A stretch of DNA of 64,000 nucleotides from Variovorax boronicumulans (GCF_029892485.1 NZ_JARXVG010000001.1:310001-374000); one strand, 5' to 3'; shown: positions 30,043 to 41,758, counted from the stretch's first letter. Notes: generated from the sequence alone by a model not told the origin. Numbers and translations are program-made.

Positions 30043-30068
30043 GCGGCCTTGGATCGGGCGAGTGTGGG

Positions 30069-30710
30069 TCAGTGCAGGTGGCGCGGACGGCGACCGCCGC
30101 CGTGGCCGCCGCCGCTTCCGCCGCTGCCGGGACCACCCGTGCCGCGTGGGCGCTTGCCGATTTCGAGCGAGTTGACGAGCGCATCGAAACGGTCGCTGAA
30201 GAGGCGATCGATCTCTGCGACCACGCCGCCCAGTTCGGCGCCGTCGAAGTGGCGCTCCATGAGGTTGACGACGTCTTCCACCAGCAGATCGCGTTGCACC
30301 TGCATGATCGCGGCCGGGTTCGGGCCGACGAACAGCATCAGGAAGTCGTCGCGCGATTCTTCGTCGGGGTCGCCCTCCTCCTCGTCGAAGTCGGTGTCGT
30401 AGAAGGTGACCTCGATGGCGGCGCCGCGGTCGGACAGCTCGTTCAGGGCCATGCACATTTCGTCGAGCGCCTGGCGGAAGTCTTCGTCGCCGGGCACGGT
30501 CCAGCAGATCTGCAGCGTGTGGTCCTTCTGCTCGAAGCGGATGCCGGGCTCTTCCTCGTAGGTGCTGGTGGCGCCATCGGCGAGCGACTTGGCGCCTGCA
30601 TATTTCCAGAGCGGTTTGAGCGCTTCCTGGATCTGCTCGAAATTCACGTCCGGACGCAATGGCACGTCGCCATGCACATGGATTTCAAATGGAGCGTTGT
30701 AGCGAGGCAT
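30069..30710 (-). CDS. acidic protein of unknown function with Gly/His-rich tail
   Basis: A 213-residue protein with three parts: an N-terminal mixed alpha/beta region (FEIHVHGDVPLRPDVNFEQI, CWTVPGDEDFRQALDEMC), a very acidic middle (YDTDFDEEEGDPDEESRDD, near residue 105-125), and a C-terminal tail of glycine, histidine and arginine (GSGGSGGGHGGGRRPRHLH). No signal or membrane helix. I recognise no family with known function. It lies downstream of the tRNA genes on the same strand and upstream of the MFS gene. Confidence 0.8.
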   Translation of the reverse strand: MPRYNAPFEIHVHGDVPLRPDVNFEQIQEALKPLWKYAGAKSLADGATSTYEEEPGIRFEQKDHTLQICWTVPGDEDFRQALDEMCMALNELSDRGAAIEVTFYDTDFDEEEGDPDEESRDDFLMLFVGPNPAAIMQVQRDLLVEDVVNLMERHFDGAELGGVVAEIDRLFSDRFDALVNSLEIGKRPRGTGGPGSGGSGGGHGGGRRPRHLH

Positions 30711-30730
30711 CGAATGCTCCTTTTTTAGTG

Positions 30731-30822
30731 TGGTACCCGGAACGGGGGTCGAACCCGTATGCCCCGATCAAGGAAGCGGCGGATTTTAAGTCCGATGTGT
30801 CTACCAATTTCACCATCCGGGC
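30731..30822 (-). tRNA. tRNA-Leu (UAA)
   Basis: Read on the minus strand the gene begins GCCCGGATGGTG and ends TCCGGGT-A-CCA, so the acceptor stem is intact and CCA is encoded. The anticodon is TAA in GGACTTAAAATCC. A long variable arm typical of leucine tRNAs is present. It is the last of three tRNA genes on this strand. Confidence 0.96.
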
Positions 30823-30853
30823 GTCAGGTTGGACATCGACGATAACCCAAACG

Positions 30854-30891
30854 AAACAAGCCCCGGCAACGATGGTTGGCGGGGCTTGTTT
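30854..30891. terminator. terminator-like hairpin between tRNA-Cys and tRNA-Leu
   Basis: AAACAAGCCCC (30854-30864) pairs perfectly with GGGGCTTGTTT (30881-30891), and the stem continues inside through G65/C80 and CAAC/GTTG with a GATG loop. T-rich ends on both strands are short, so it could act as a terminator or as a processing site between tRNAs. Confidence 0.5.
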
Positions 30892-30920
30892 GTCGGGTCG
30901 AATCGAGTCTAACGAGAGGG

Positions 30921-30994
30921 TGGAGGCGCGACCCGGAGTCGAACCGGGCTAGACGGATTTGCAATCCGTTGCATAACCGCTTTGCTATCGCGCC
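30921..30994 (-). tRNA. tRNA-Cys (GCA)
   Basis: On the minus strand it begins GGCGCGATAGC and ends TCGCGCC-T-CCA with encoded CCA; 74 nt. The anticodon is GCA in GGATTGCAAATCC and the T arm is CCCGGTTCGACTCCGGG. Confidence 0.96.
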
Positions 30995-31021
30995 ACGCAG
31001 AAAAACGAAAACGAACTTGCG

Positions 31022-31051
31022 AAAAAAAGGGAAGCATTTGCTTCCCTTTTT
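31022..31051 (-). terminator. intrinsic terminator between tRNA-Gly and tRNA-Cys
   Basis: GGGAAGC-ATTT-GCTTCCC (31029-31046), flanked by a seven-A run and a five-T run, forms a strong hairpin with a T-run on either strand. Reading leftward it directly follows tRNA-Gly, so tRNA-Cys probably has its own promoter or depends on readthrough. Confidence 0.85.
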
Positions 31052-31057
31052 CAAAAC

Positions 31058-31133
31058 TGGAGCGGGAAAAGAGTCTCGAACTCTCGACCTCAACCTTGGC
31101 AAGGTTGCGCTCTACCAACTGAGCTATTCCCGC
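31058..31133 (-). tRNA. tRNA-Gly (GCC)
   Basis: On the minus strand it begins GCGGGAATAGCTCAG and ends TTCCCGC-T-CCA with encoded CCA; 76 nt. The anticodon is GCC in CCTTGCCAAGG. It lies 54 bases downstream of the lon stop on the same strand. Confidence 0.96.
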
Positions 31134-31187
31134 GTTTCGAGCCTCGAATTATATACCAATTTTTCGGGGCTCGGCAAGTTCGCACGA

Positions 31188-33629
<2,442 letters not shown>

Positions 33630-33652
33630 GCAGATCCTTCGCGTCTTTGGCT

Positions 33653-34918
33653 TTAGGCCTTTTTCGCCGCTTCGCGGTACACGAGCAGCGGTGGCTTGTT
33701 TTCGTCGATGGTCGATTCCTCGACCACCACCTTGTCGACATTGGTCGCATTCGGCAATTCGAACATGATGTCGATCAGCGACTGTTCAAGGATCGAGCGC
33801 AGGCCGCGTGCACCGGTCTTGCGGGCCAGGGCCTTACGAGCGATCGCCTTGAGCGCGGCGGGGCGGATTTCGAGGTCCACGCCCTCCATCTGCAGCAGCT
33901 TGGTGAATTGCTTGACCACCGCATTCTTCGGTTCGGTCAGGATCTGGACCAGCGCGTCCTCGCTGAGTTCCGCGAGCGATGCGACCACGGGCATGCGGCC
34001 CACGAGTTCGGGGATCAGACCGAACTTGATCAGGTCTTCAGGCTCGACTTCGCGGAACACCTCGGTGATGCTGCGCTGGGCCTTGCTCTTGACCTTGGCG
34101 CCGAAGCCGATGCCCGAGGCCTCGGTGCGGTTTTCGATGACCTTCTCCAGGCCCGCGAACGCGCCACCGCAGATGAACAGGATGTTGGTCGTGTCGATCT
34201 GCAGGAAGTCCTGGTTCGGATGCTTGCGCCCGCCTTGGGGCGGCACGCTGGCCATGGTGCCTTCGATGAGCTTGAGCAAGGCCTGCTGCACGCCCTCGCC
34301 CGACACGTCGCGCGTGATCGAGGGGTTGTCGGACTTGCGCGAGATCTTGTCGATTTCGTCGATGTAGACGATGCCGCGCTGGGCGCGCTCGACTTCGTAG
34401 TTGCAGCTCTGCAGCAGCTTCTGGATGATGTTCTCGACGTCTTCGCCCACGTAGCCCGCTTCGGTCAGTGTGGTGGCGTCGGCCATCACGAACGGCACGT
34501 CGAGCATGCGCGCAAGCGTTTGCGCCAGCAGCGTCTTGCCCGAGCCTGTGGGGCCGATCAACAGGATGTTGCTCTTGCTGAGCTCGACGTCGTCGCCCTT
34601 GGCCTTTTCCTTGTGGCGAAGGCGCTTGTAGTGGTTGTAGACGGCCACCGACAGCATGCGCTTGGCCGGCTCCTGGCCGATCACGTAGTTGTCGAGGTTG
34701 GTCTTGATCTCCAGCGGCGTGGGCAGGTCGCTGCGCGCTTCGCGCGCTTCTTCACCGGCCGGCAGTTCGTCACGGATGATTTCGTTGCAGAGGTCGATGC
34801 ACTCGTCGCAGATGAAGACCGAAGGGCCCGCGATCAGCTTCTTGACCTCATGCTGGCTCTTGCCGCAGAACGAGCAATAAAGCGTTTTTTCGCTGGAAGA
34901 GCCTTTTTTTTCGGCCAT
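33653..34918 (-). CDS. clpX: ATP-dependent Clp protease, ATP-binding subunit ClpX
   Basis: The 421-residue unfoldase of ClpXP. The N-terminal zinc-binding domain carries CSFCGKSQ and CDECIDLC, the AAA+ module Walker [12 protein letters not shown], Walker B VYIDEIDK, and the RKHP loop for pore function. Start ATG 34918 (MAEKKGSSS) matches the family; 15 codons upstream are not conserved. It lies downstream of clpP, but a strong hairpin with a T-run separates them. Confidence 0.97.
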   Translation of the reverse strand: MAEKKGSSSEKTLYCSFCGKSQHEVKKLIAGPSVFICDECIDLCNEIIRDELPAGEEAREARSDLPTPLEIKTNLDNYVIGQEPAKRMLSVAVYNHYKRLRHKEKAKGDDVELSKSNILLIGPTGSGKTLLAQTLARMLDVPFVMADATTLTEAGYVGEDVENIIQKLLQSCNYEVERAQRGIVYIDEIDKISRKSDNPSITRDVSGEGVQQALLKLIEGTMASVPPQGGRKHPNQDFLQIDTTNILFICGGAFAGLEKVIENRTEASGIGFGAKVKSKAQRSITEVFREVEPEDLIKFGLIPELVGRMPVVASLAELSEDALVQILTEPKNAVVKQFTKLLQMEGVDLEIRPAALKAIARKALARKTGARGLRSILEQSLIDIMFELPNATNVDKVVVEESTIDENKPPLLVYREAAKKA

Positions 34919-34961
34919 GGACAGGTGCCTCGTGACAGGGTATGGACAATGATAACTAAAC

Positions 34962-34998
34962 AAAAACGGCGTTTCCCGTGTGGAAAACGCCGTTTTTT
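34962..34998. terminator. intrinsic terminator between clpP and clpX
   Basis: AAAAACGGCGTTT (34962-34974) pairs with AAACGCCGTTTTT (34985-34997), 13 bp, with A and T tracts on both sides. Reading leftward it follows clpP and precedes clpX by about 45 bases, so it could end the clpP transcript or attenuate clpX. Confidence 0.88.
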
Positions 34999-35028
34999 GC
35001 CTTTTGCGCCACAGGGCGCCCGGCAGTT

Positions 35029-35637
35029 TTAACCGCGCTTGGCAACGACCTGGTCGACCAGACCGTAATCCTTGGCCTCATCGGCCGTCAGGAAGTAGTC
35101 GCGTTCGGTGTCGCTTTTGACTTTTTCCAGCGGCTGGCCGGTACGTTCGGCAAGGATCCGGTTCATCTGGTCCTTGGTGCGCAGGATGTCGCGCGCATGG
35201 ATCTCGATGTCGGTCGCCTGGCCGCGTGCGCCGCCGAGCACCTGGTGGATCATGATCTTCGAGTTGGGCAGCGAGAAACGCTTGCCCTTCTCGCCGGCCG
35301 CCAGCAGGAAGGCGCCCATGCTGGCCGCGAAGCCCAGGCACATGGTCGACACATCGGGCTTGATGAACTGCATGGTGTCGTAGATCGCCATGCCGGCGCT
35401 GACGCTGCCGCCCGGGGAGTTGATGTAGAACGAGATGTCCTTCTCCGGGTTCTCGCTCTCGAGGAACAGCAACTGCGCCACTACCAGGTTGGCGGTCTGG
35501 TCGTTGACCTCGCCCACCAGGAAGATGATGCGTTCCTTGAGAAGACGCGAGTAGATGTCGTAGGACCGCTCGCCGCGGCCCGATTGCTCGACGACCATCG
35601 GGATCATGCCGAGGCCTTGAATTTCGTTTGCGATCAT
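35029..35637 (-). CDS. clpP: ATP-dependent Clp protease, proteolytic subunit ClpP
   Basis: A 202-residue serine protease of the ClpXP complex. The catalytic triad is Ser106 in GFAASMGAF, His131 in IMIHQVLGG and Asp180 in DTERD. A short propeptide region precedes [20 protein letters not shown]. The open frame extends 26 codons upstream; the ATG at 35637 ([10 protein letters not shown]) fits family length better. It sits between tig and clpX, the classic order. Confidence 0.96.
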   Translation of the reverse strand: MIANEIQGLGMIPMVVEQSGRGERSYDIYSRLLKERIIFLVGEVNDQTANLVVAQLLFLESENPEKDISFYINSPGGSVSAGMAIYDTMQFIKPDVSTMCLGFAASMGAFLLAAGEKGKRFSLPNSKIMIHQVLGGARGQATDIEIHARDILRTKDQMNRILAERTGQPLEKVKSDTERDYFLTADEAKDYGLVDQVVAKRG

Positions 35638-35695
35638 GAAGTAGCTCTCCGGGAAGATGGAATCGTTCGCTGTGTATGAACTGTAAGCCTGAATG

Positions 35696-35731
35696 AAATG
35701 GGGCTCGTGCCGCAAAGCACAAGCCCCATTT
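35696..35731. terminator. hairpin between tig and clpP
   Basis: AAATGGGGCT-C-GTGC pairs with GCAC-A-AGCCCCATTT around a six-base loop, 14 bp with one mismatch. The T-run on the minus strand is short. It separates tig from clpP by structure, as another hairpin separates clpP from clpX. Confidence 0.6.
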
Positions 35732-35753
35732 GGCGTTGCGGGCAGCAGCAGGA

Positions 35754-37070
35754 TCAGCCTTGCTGCTGCGCCATCAGTTCGTCGAACGACACCGACTTCT
35801 CGTTGACCTTGGCCTTGGCGAGCACGAAATCGGTCACGTTGTTCTCGATGACGACGGCTTCGACTTCCGCCAGGCGGTTGTTGTCGCTGAAGTACCAGCG
35901 CACCACGTCGGCTGGCTTTTCGTAGCTGGCGGCCAGTTCGTCGATGTGCGCCTTGATCTGCTCGGGCTTGGCCTGCAGGTTGTTGGCGCGCACCAGTTCG
36001 GCGACCACCAGGCCCAGGCGCACGCGGCGCTCGGCTTGCGGACGGAACACTTCGTCGGGGATCGGTGCCTTGTCGGCGTCCTTGATGCCGCGCTGCTTGA
36101 GCTCGGCGCGGGCGCCTTCGATCATGCGGCTGACTTCCGATTGCACGCTGGCGTTCGGCAGGTCGAGTTCGGCGTTGGCAACCAGCGCGTCCATCACGGC
36201 GTTCTTGTTGCGGGCCAGCAGGCGGAACTTCACTTCGCGCTCGAGGTTGCGCTTGATGTCGGCGCGCAGGCCTTCGACGGTGGCTTCGGCAATGCCGAGC
36301 GACTTGGCGAGCTGTTCGTTGACTTCGGGCAGGTGCGAGGCTTCGATCTTCTTCACGGTGACCAGGAAGTCGGCTTGCTTGCCGGCCACGTCCTTGCCGT
36401 GGTAGTCGGCCGGGAACGACAGCGGGAACGTGCGGCTGTCGCCGGACTTCATGCCGCGCACGGCGTCTTCGAATTCCTTGAGCATCTGGCCTTCGCCGAC
36501 CACGAACTGGAAGTCTTCGGCCTTGCCGCCCTGGAAGGGCTCGCCGTCGATCTTGCCTTCGAAATCAACAGTCACGCGGTCGTCGTCTTGCGCCACGGCG
36601 TCTTGCGCGCGCTGGGCGAAGGTGCGGCGTTGCTTGCGCAGGATGTCGAGCGTCTTGTCGATCGCGTCGTCGCCCACTTCGGCCGAGAGTTTCTCGACTT
36701 CAGCGCCGGACAGGTCGTTGATCTTGACTTCGGGGAACACTTCGAACACCGCGTCGAAGGCCAGTTCGCCCTCGGGCGACTCTTCCTTCTCGGTAATGCG
36801 GGGCTGGCCGGCCACGCGCAGCTTGGCTTCGTTGGCTGCTTGCGAGAACGCTTCGCCGACCTTGTCGTTCATGACTTCGTAGTGCACCGAGTAGCCATAG
36901 CGCTGGGCCACGACGTTCATCGGCACCTTGCCGGGACGAAAGCCGTCCATCTTGACGGTGCGCGCGAGCTTCTTGAGGCGCGAATCGACTTCGGACTGGA
37001 TGGTGCCGACCGGCAGGGTCAGCGTGATCTTGCGTTCGAGCTTCTCGAGAGTTTCAACGGTCACGGTCAT
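35754..37070 (-). CDS. tig: trigger factor (ribosome-associated chaperone)
   Basis: A 438-residue trigger factor. The N-terminal ribosome-binding domain has the GFRPGKVP motif near residues 43-50, the middle is an FKBP-type PPIase domain ([20 protein letters not shown] to LSFPADYHG), and the C-terminal part is the helical chaperone body. It binds nascent chains at the ribosome exit. Its start codon is only 26 bases after the 3' end of tRNA-Leu(UAG), so tRNA and mRNA may share a transcript. Confidence 0.97.
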   Translation of the reverse strand: MTVTVETLEKLERKITLTLPVGTIQSEVDSRLKKLARTVKMDGFRPGKVPMNVVAQRYGYSVHYEVMNDKVGEAFSQAANEAKLRVAGQPRITEKEESPEGELAFDAVFEVFPEVKINDLSGAEVEKLSAEVGDDAIDKTLDILRKQRRTFAQRAQDAVAQDDDRVTVDFEGKIDGEPFQGGKAEDFQFVVGEGQMLKEFEDAVRGMKSGDSRTFPLSFPADYHGKDVAGKQADFLVTVKKIEASHLPEVNEQLAKSLGIAEATVEGLRADIKRNLEREVKFRLLARNKNAVMDALVANAELDLPNASVQSEVSRMIEGARAELKQRGIKDADKAPIPDEVFRPQAERRVRLGLVVAELVRANNLQAKPEQIKAHIDELAASYEKPADVVRWYFSDNNRLAEVEAVVIENNVTDFVLAKAKVNEKSVSFDELMAQQQG

Positions 37071-37096
37071 GGTGTCTTCCTTGTGAGGGGTGTGGC

Positions 37097-37183
37097 TGGT
37101 GCGCGGGGCCGGACTCGAACCGGCACGTTCTTGCGAACGTCAGGACCTAAACCTGGTGCGTCTACCAATTTCGCCACCCGCGC
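37097..37183 (-). tRNA. tRNA-Leu (UAG)
   Basis: On the minus strand it begins GCGCGGGTGGCG and ends CCCGCGC-A-CCA with encoded CCA; 87 nt with a long variable arm. The anticodon is TAG in CAGGTTTAGGTCC. It is directly upstream of tig on the same strand. Confidence 0.96.
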
Positions 37184-37296
37184 TATGCCAATTTTTCAGG
37201 TGAATGCAAAGGCGGACGGCCCTGGTGCCACGAACACCCGATACCGGATACCCGCAGCCCAAAGACCGCCCGCCTGAAATCGGTCAACCGCGCATT

Positions 37297-40200
37297 TTAA
37301 ACGCTAATCAGGGCCTCTTTCGGCGCCCGCTTGACGCGGAATGCAGCGGCGTACATTGCCGGCAGTGCCAGAAGGGTCAATACGGTGGCCACGATCAGCC
37401 CGCCCATGATGGCCACGGCCATCGGCCCCCAGAACACGCTGCGCGAGAGCGGAATCATCGCCAGCACCGCCGCCGCGGCTGTCAGCACGATGGGGCGCAG
37501 GCGCCGCACCGCCGACTCGACGATCGCGTCCCAGGCCGGCACGCCGGCCGCCCGGTCGCTCTCGATCTGGTCGATCAGGATCACCGCATTGCGCTGGATC
37601 ATGCCCATCAGCGCGATCACGCCCAGCAGCGCCACGAAGCCGAACGGCCGGTTCAGCACCAGCAGCGCGCCGGCAACGCCCGCAATGCCCATCGGCCCGG
37701 TGATGAACACCAGCAACGACCGACTGAAGCTGTGCAGTTGCAGCATCAGCAGCGTGAACACCAGGAACAGCATGATCGGCACGCCCGCCACGATGGAGGC
37801 CGAGCCCTTGCTGCTTTCCTCGACAGCACCCGCCACTTCGATGCGGTAGGCGCCCTGCCCGGCCGCGCGCCAGCCGGCTTCGAGTTCGCGCAGCTTGGGC
37901 AGCAGTTGCTCGGTCACGGTCGCGCCCTGCAGGCCTTCGCTCACGTCGCCCTGCACGGTGATCGCGTAGTCGCGGTTCTCGCGCCACATCACGCCGGGCT
38001 CCCAGGTGAATACCGGCCGGGCGATCTGCGTGAGCGGGATCGAGCGGCCCGAGGTCGTCGGGATGTAGGCGTTGGCGATGTCCGAGATGGCCTCGCGTTC
38101 ATCGGGCGACTGGCGCAGCACGATGTCGATCAGCAAGTCGTTCTCGCGGTACTGGCCCACGTTGGTGCCGCTGAACATCGTGCGCGAGGCCTGCGCGATG
38201 GCCTGGCTCGTCACGCCGAGCGCGCGCGCCTTGGCCTGGTCGATCTCCAGGCGGATCACCTTCACCGACTCGTTCCAGTTGTCGTTCACGCCGCGCATGT
38301 TGGCGTTCTCGCGCAGCACCGCCTTCACCTCGTCGGCGTGCGCGCGCAACTGCTCGGGCTCGGTGCCTATCACGCGGAACTGCACCGGGTACGGCACGGG
38401 CGGCCCGTTGGGCAGCAGCTTGACGCGGCCGCGCACCTCGGGGAATTCCTCGGCCAGCAGCGCGGGCAGCCGCAACCGCAGGCGCTCGCGCACCTTCAGG
38501 TCCTTGGCGAGCACGATGAGCTGCGACACGTTGGTCTGCGGGAACACCTGGTCCAGCGGCAGGTAGAAGCGCGGCACGCCCGAGCCGACCCAGGTGTTCA
38601 CGGTCTTGACGCCCTCTTCCTTCATCACGCGCTGCTCGACGCGCTTGGCGACCTCTTCGTTGGCCGCGAACGAGGTGCCTTCGGGGAACCAGATGTCCAC
38701 CATGATCTCGGGCCGGCTCGAATCGGGGAAGAACTGCTGCTGCACCTTGCCCATGCCGAAGATGCCGAGCGCGAACACCAGCACCGTCGCGCCGATGGTC
38801 AGCCAGCGGTGCTGCACGCACCAGTCCACCGCATGGCGAAAGCCGTTGTAGAAGGGCGTGTCGAACAGCTCGTGCGGCGGCGCATCGGGGTCGTGCGGCT
38901 TCACCTTGAGCAGCAACGTGCCCAGGTAGGGCACGAAGTACACCGAGACGATCCACGACAGCACCAGCGCGATCACAGTCACCGCGAAGATCGCGAACGT
39001 GTATTCGCCCGTCACCGACTTCGCGATGCCGATCGGCAGGAAGCCCGCCGCCGTGATGAGCGTGCCCGTGAGCATCGGCTTGGCCGTCACGTCGTAGGCG
39101 AAGGTGGCGGCGCGGACCTTGTCGTAGCCCTCCTCCATCTTCCGCACCATCATCTCGACCGCGATGATCGCGTCGTCCACCAGCAGGCCCAGCGCGATGA
39201 TCAGCGACCCCAGCGATATCTTGTGCAGCCCGATGCCGAAGTAGTTCATCGCGAGGAAAGTCACCGCCAGCACCAGCGGAATGGTGATCGCCACCACCAG
39301 CCCCGGCCGCACGTCGATGTACCAGCCGAAGCGCCCGCCCTTGTGCAGGCCGAGCGCGATGATGCTCACGGCCAGCACGATGGCCACGGCCTCGATCAGC
39401 ACGCCGACGAATTCGTTCACCGAGCTGGCCACCGACACCGGCTGGTCCTGCACCTGCGCGAGCTTCACGCCGATGGGCAGGCGCTGGTCGATCTGCGCCG
39501 TCGCCACTTTCAGCGCCTTGCCGAGCGCGATGATGTCGCCGCCCTTGGCCATGGAGACGCCCAGCGCAATCACCTCCTTGCCCTGGTGGTGCACCTTGAC
39601 GGCCGGCGGATCGATGTAGCCGCGGCGGATCTCGGCGATGTCGCCCAGCTTCAGCTGGTTGCCCGAGGTGCCGCGGATCGGCATCTCGCGCAGTTGGTCG
39701 ACGCTGGTGAACTGGCCCGCCACGCGCACCTGCACCACATCGAGCGGCGACTGGATCGTGCCGGCGCTCTCCACCGCGTTCTGCGAGCCGAGCTGCGCGA
39801 GCACCGCGTTGAAGTCGAGCCCCAGTTGCGCCAGGCGCTTCTGCGAAATTTCGACATAGACCTTCTCGTCCTGCACGCCGAATTGGTCCACCTTGGCCAC
39901 ATCTTTCACGCGCAGCAACTGCTGGCGGGTTTCGTCGGCCAGCGTCTTGAGTTCGGCGTAGCTGAAGCCTTCGCTTTCCAGCGCGTAGATCACACCATAG
40001 ACATCGCCGAAATCGTCATTGAAGAACGGCCCCTGCACGCCGGGCGGCAGCGTGTTGCGCATGTCGCCGATCTTCTTGCGCACCGTGTACCAGACGTTGG
40101 CCACGTCGGCGGCCTTCGAGGAATCCTTGATCTGGAAAATGATCTGCGACTCGCCTGGCTTCGAGTAGCTGCGGATCTTGTCGGCGTACGGCGCTTCCTG

Positions 40201-40455
40201 CAGCGTGCGCTCCAGCTTGTCGGTGACCTGCTCGGCCACCTGCTGCGCGGTGGCGCCGGGCCAGTAGGTGCGCACCACCATCGCGCGGAAGGTGAACGGC
40301 GGGTCTTCGTCCTGCCCGAGCTGGAAGTAGGCGAAGGCGCCCAGCACCATCAGCACCACCATCAGGTAGCGCGTGAGCGGCGCGTGGTCCAGCGCCCATT
40401 TGGAGAGATTGAAGCCGGCGGGCTTGTCGGTAGGGTTCGCTGCGCCTTCCGTCAT
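37297..40455 (-). CDS. RND-family efflux transporter permease
   Basis: A 1052-residue inner-membrane RND pump subunit of the HAE1-like class. It has the N-terminal helix (LTRYLMVVLMVLGAFAYFQLG), two large periplasmic loops, and the proton-relay acidic pair in TM4 (GLLVDDAIIAVEMM). The second half ends with helices LVFTLLML, GVIALMGMIQRN and ALPAMYAAAF. The ATG at 40455 overlaps the stop of the adaptor gene (ATGA, 40452-40455). No outer-membrane factor lies in the operon, so it must use one coded elsewhere, perhaps the OMF at 60900. Drug, metal or solvent specificity is unknown. Confidence 0.93.
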   Translation of the reverse strand: MTEGAANPTDKPAGFNLSKWALDHAPLTRYLMVVLMVLGAFAYFQLGQDEDPPFTFRAMVVRTYWPGATAQQVAEQVTDKLERTLQEAPYADKIRSYSKPGESQIIFQIKDSSKAADVANVWYTVRKKIGDMRNTLPPGVQGPFFNDDFGDVYGVIYALESEGFSYAELKTLADETRQQLLRVKDVAKVDQFGVQDEKVYVEISQKRLAQLGLDFNAVLAQLGSQNAVESAGTIQSPLDVVQVRVAGQFTSVDQLREMPIRGTSGNQLKLGDIAEIRRGYIDPPAVKVHHQGKEVIALGVSMAKGGDIIALGKALKVATAQIDQRLPIGVKLAQVQDQPVSVASSVNEFVGVLIEAVAIVLAVSIIALGLHKGGRFGWYIDVRPGLVVAITIPLVLAVTFLAMNYFGIGLHKISLGSLIIALGLLVDDAIIAVEMMVRKMEEGYDKVRAATFAYDVTAKPMLTGTLITAAGFLPIGIAKSVTGEYTFAIFAVTVIALVLSWIVSVYFVPYLGTLLLKVKPHDPDAPPHELFDTPFYNGFRHAVDWCVQHRWLTIGATVLVFALGIFGMGKVQQQFFPDSSRPEIMVDIWFPEGTSFAANEEVAKRVEQRVMKEEGVKTVNTWVGSGVPRFYLPLDQVFPQTNVSQLIVLAKDLKVRERLRLRLPALLAEEFPEVRGRVKLLPNGPPVPYPVQFRVIGTEPEQLRAHADEVKAVLRENANMRGVNDNWNESVKVIRLEIDQAKARALGVTSQAIAQASRTMFSGTNVGQYRENDLLIDIVLRQSPDEREAISDIANAYIPTTSGRSIPLTQIARPVFTWEPGVMWRENRDYAITVQGDVSEGLQGATVTEQLLPKLRELEAGWRAAGQGAYRIEVAGAVEESSKGSASIVAGVPIMLFLVFTLLMLQLHSFSRSLLVFITGPMGIAGVAGALLVLNRPFGFVALLGVIALMGMIQRNAVILIDQIESDRAAGVPAWDAIVESAVRRLRPIVLTAAAAVLAMIPLSRSVFWGPMAVAIMGGLIVATVLTLLALPAMYAAAFRVKRAPKEALISV

Positions 40456-41642
40456 TTGGCGGCACCTGCAGCGATCTCCTTCTTGTTTGCGGCGACAGGC
40501 TCGACGGCCTGCACGACATCCTTCGCATTGGCGGCGGCCGCGGCCGCCTCCTTGGACTGGTAGATGGTGACCTTCTGGCCCGGCGAGAGCACGTGCACGC
40601 CGGCGGCGACCACCATCATTCCTGGCGAGAGGCCGGCACCGATCACGGCTTCGTTGCCGTCGGCCGTTGCCACCTGCACGGTCTGCGAACGCACCGTCAT
40701 CGTCGACTTGTCGAGCACCCACACCGCTGAGCCTTTGCCTTCCTGGCGCAGCGCGCTGGTCGGCAGCTTCATCACGGCGGTGCTGGCATGGGCCAGCGCC
40801 TGCGGGCGCGCGTAGACGGTGGCGCCCAGCGGGGGCGAGGTGGCCGCATCGATGGCGACCTTGACCGAATACGTTCTGGTGACGGCGTCGGCACTGGCCG
40901 CCACTTCGCGCACCTGCCCCTGCAATTCATTGCCGCCGGACCAGCCACGCACCGTGACCGGCGAGCCGGGCTTGATCGCCTGGGCGCGGTCTTCGGGCAC
41001 CGCGAACACCACGTCGCGCGCGCCGTCCTGTGCAATGCGCACGACCGGCGTGCCGGCCTGCACCACCTGGCCCGGCTCGGCCTCGATGGCGGTGATGACG
41101 CCGGCCACATCGGCAACGAGCGTCGTGTAGTTGGCCTGGTTGCCCTGCGAGGAGAACTGGGCCTGCGCCTGTTCGAGCTGCGCCTGGGCGGCCTTCCAGG
41201 TGGTTTCGCGGCGCTCCAGCTCGGCGCCGCTGATGAAGTTCTGCTCGCGCAGTTCGCGGTAGCGCTTCAGGTCGGCGGCCGCCAGGTCACGGTTGGTGAG
41301 CGCAGCGGCCTGTTGGGCGCGGGCGGCGTCGGCGGCGAGCTTGTAGTCCTGCGGATCGAGCTGGGCCAGCACCTGGCCGGCCTGCACGTGCTGTCCGAGC
41401 TCGGCCTGGCGCCGGGTGATCTTGCCCGCCACCCGGAAGCCCACGCGCGATTCGACGCGGGCCTGGACCTGGGCCGAGAACTCGGGCTGGGCGTCGAAGT
41501 CGCTGGTGCCGACGGTCACCAGCTTCACCGCTCGCACGGGCTCCTCGGCCGCTGGTTTCGGCGAACAGCCGGCCAGGAACAGGGACGGAATCAGCAGCCA
41601 CAAGGCGCTGCGCACAGGGGGGAAAACGGCAGAGGCGGTCAT
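40452..41642 (-). CDS. RND efflux periplasmic adaptor lipoprotein
   Basis: A 396-residue membrane-fusion protein. The lipobox LFLAGCS puts the lipidated cysteine near residue 25. The family fold follows: beta-barrel/lipoyl half FRVAGKITRRQAELGQHVQAGQVLAQLD, a long alpha-hairpin rich in Ala and Gln, the second lipoyl half VVADVAGVITAIEAEPGQVV-like stretch, and the membrane-proximal domain. It ends in an Ala-rich tail. The ATG at 41642 is preferred over 41663. Two palindromic operators lie upstream, but no regulator gene is adjacent. Confidence 0.92.
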   Translation of the reverse strand: MTASAVFPPVRSALWLLIPSLFLAGCSPKPAAEEPVRAVKLVTVGTSDFDAQPEFSAQVQARVESRVGFRVAGKITRRQAELGQHVQAGQVLAQLDPQDYKLAADAARAQQAAALTNRDLAAADLKRYRELREQNFISGAELERRETTWKAAQAQLEQAQAQFSSQGNQANYTTLVADVAGVITAIEAEPGQVVQAGTPVVRIAQDGARDVVFAVPEDRAQAIKPGSPVTVRGWSGGNELQGQVREVAASADAVTRTYSVKVAIDAATSPPLGATVYARPQALAHASTAVMKLPTSALRQEGKGSAVWVLDKSTMTVRSQTVQVATADGNEAVIGAGLSPGMMVVAAGVHVLSPGQKVTIYQSKEAAAAAANAKDVVQAVEPVAANKKEIAAGAAK

Positions 41643-41674
41643 GAGACACCCAAGAAAGTACAAACCGGGCCTTT

Positions 41675-41743
41675 AATGACCCACCGGTTAGTAATCTAGG
41701 GTAAACGTTAAATACTGTCAATGACCCGCGGGTCAGTTGACAG
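41675..41743. promoter_or_regulatory. tandem palindromic operators before the RND adaptor gene
   Basis: Two related 20-base sites, ATGACCCACCGGTTAGT at 41676-41692 and ATGACCCGCGGGTCAGT at 41721-41737, are 45 bp apart. The second contains the perfect 14-bp palindrome TGACCCGCGGGTCA (41722-41735), nested inside a wider CTGTCAA/TTGACAG dyad (41715-41721/41737-41743). This is the form of a TetR-type repressor operator. No TetR gene is adjacent. Confidence 0.65.
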
Positions 41744-41758
41744 CCCGCCAGCAGCCCT

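Noticed and set aside
37204..40563. A 1119-codon open frame opposite the RND permease gene
   Set aside because: It is rich in His, Arg, Gln and Val in the manner of antisense shadows in GC-rich DNA, has no family resemblance, and covers a complete RND gene on the other strand.
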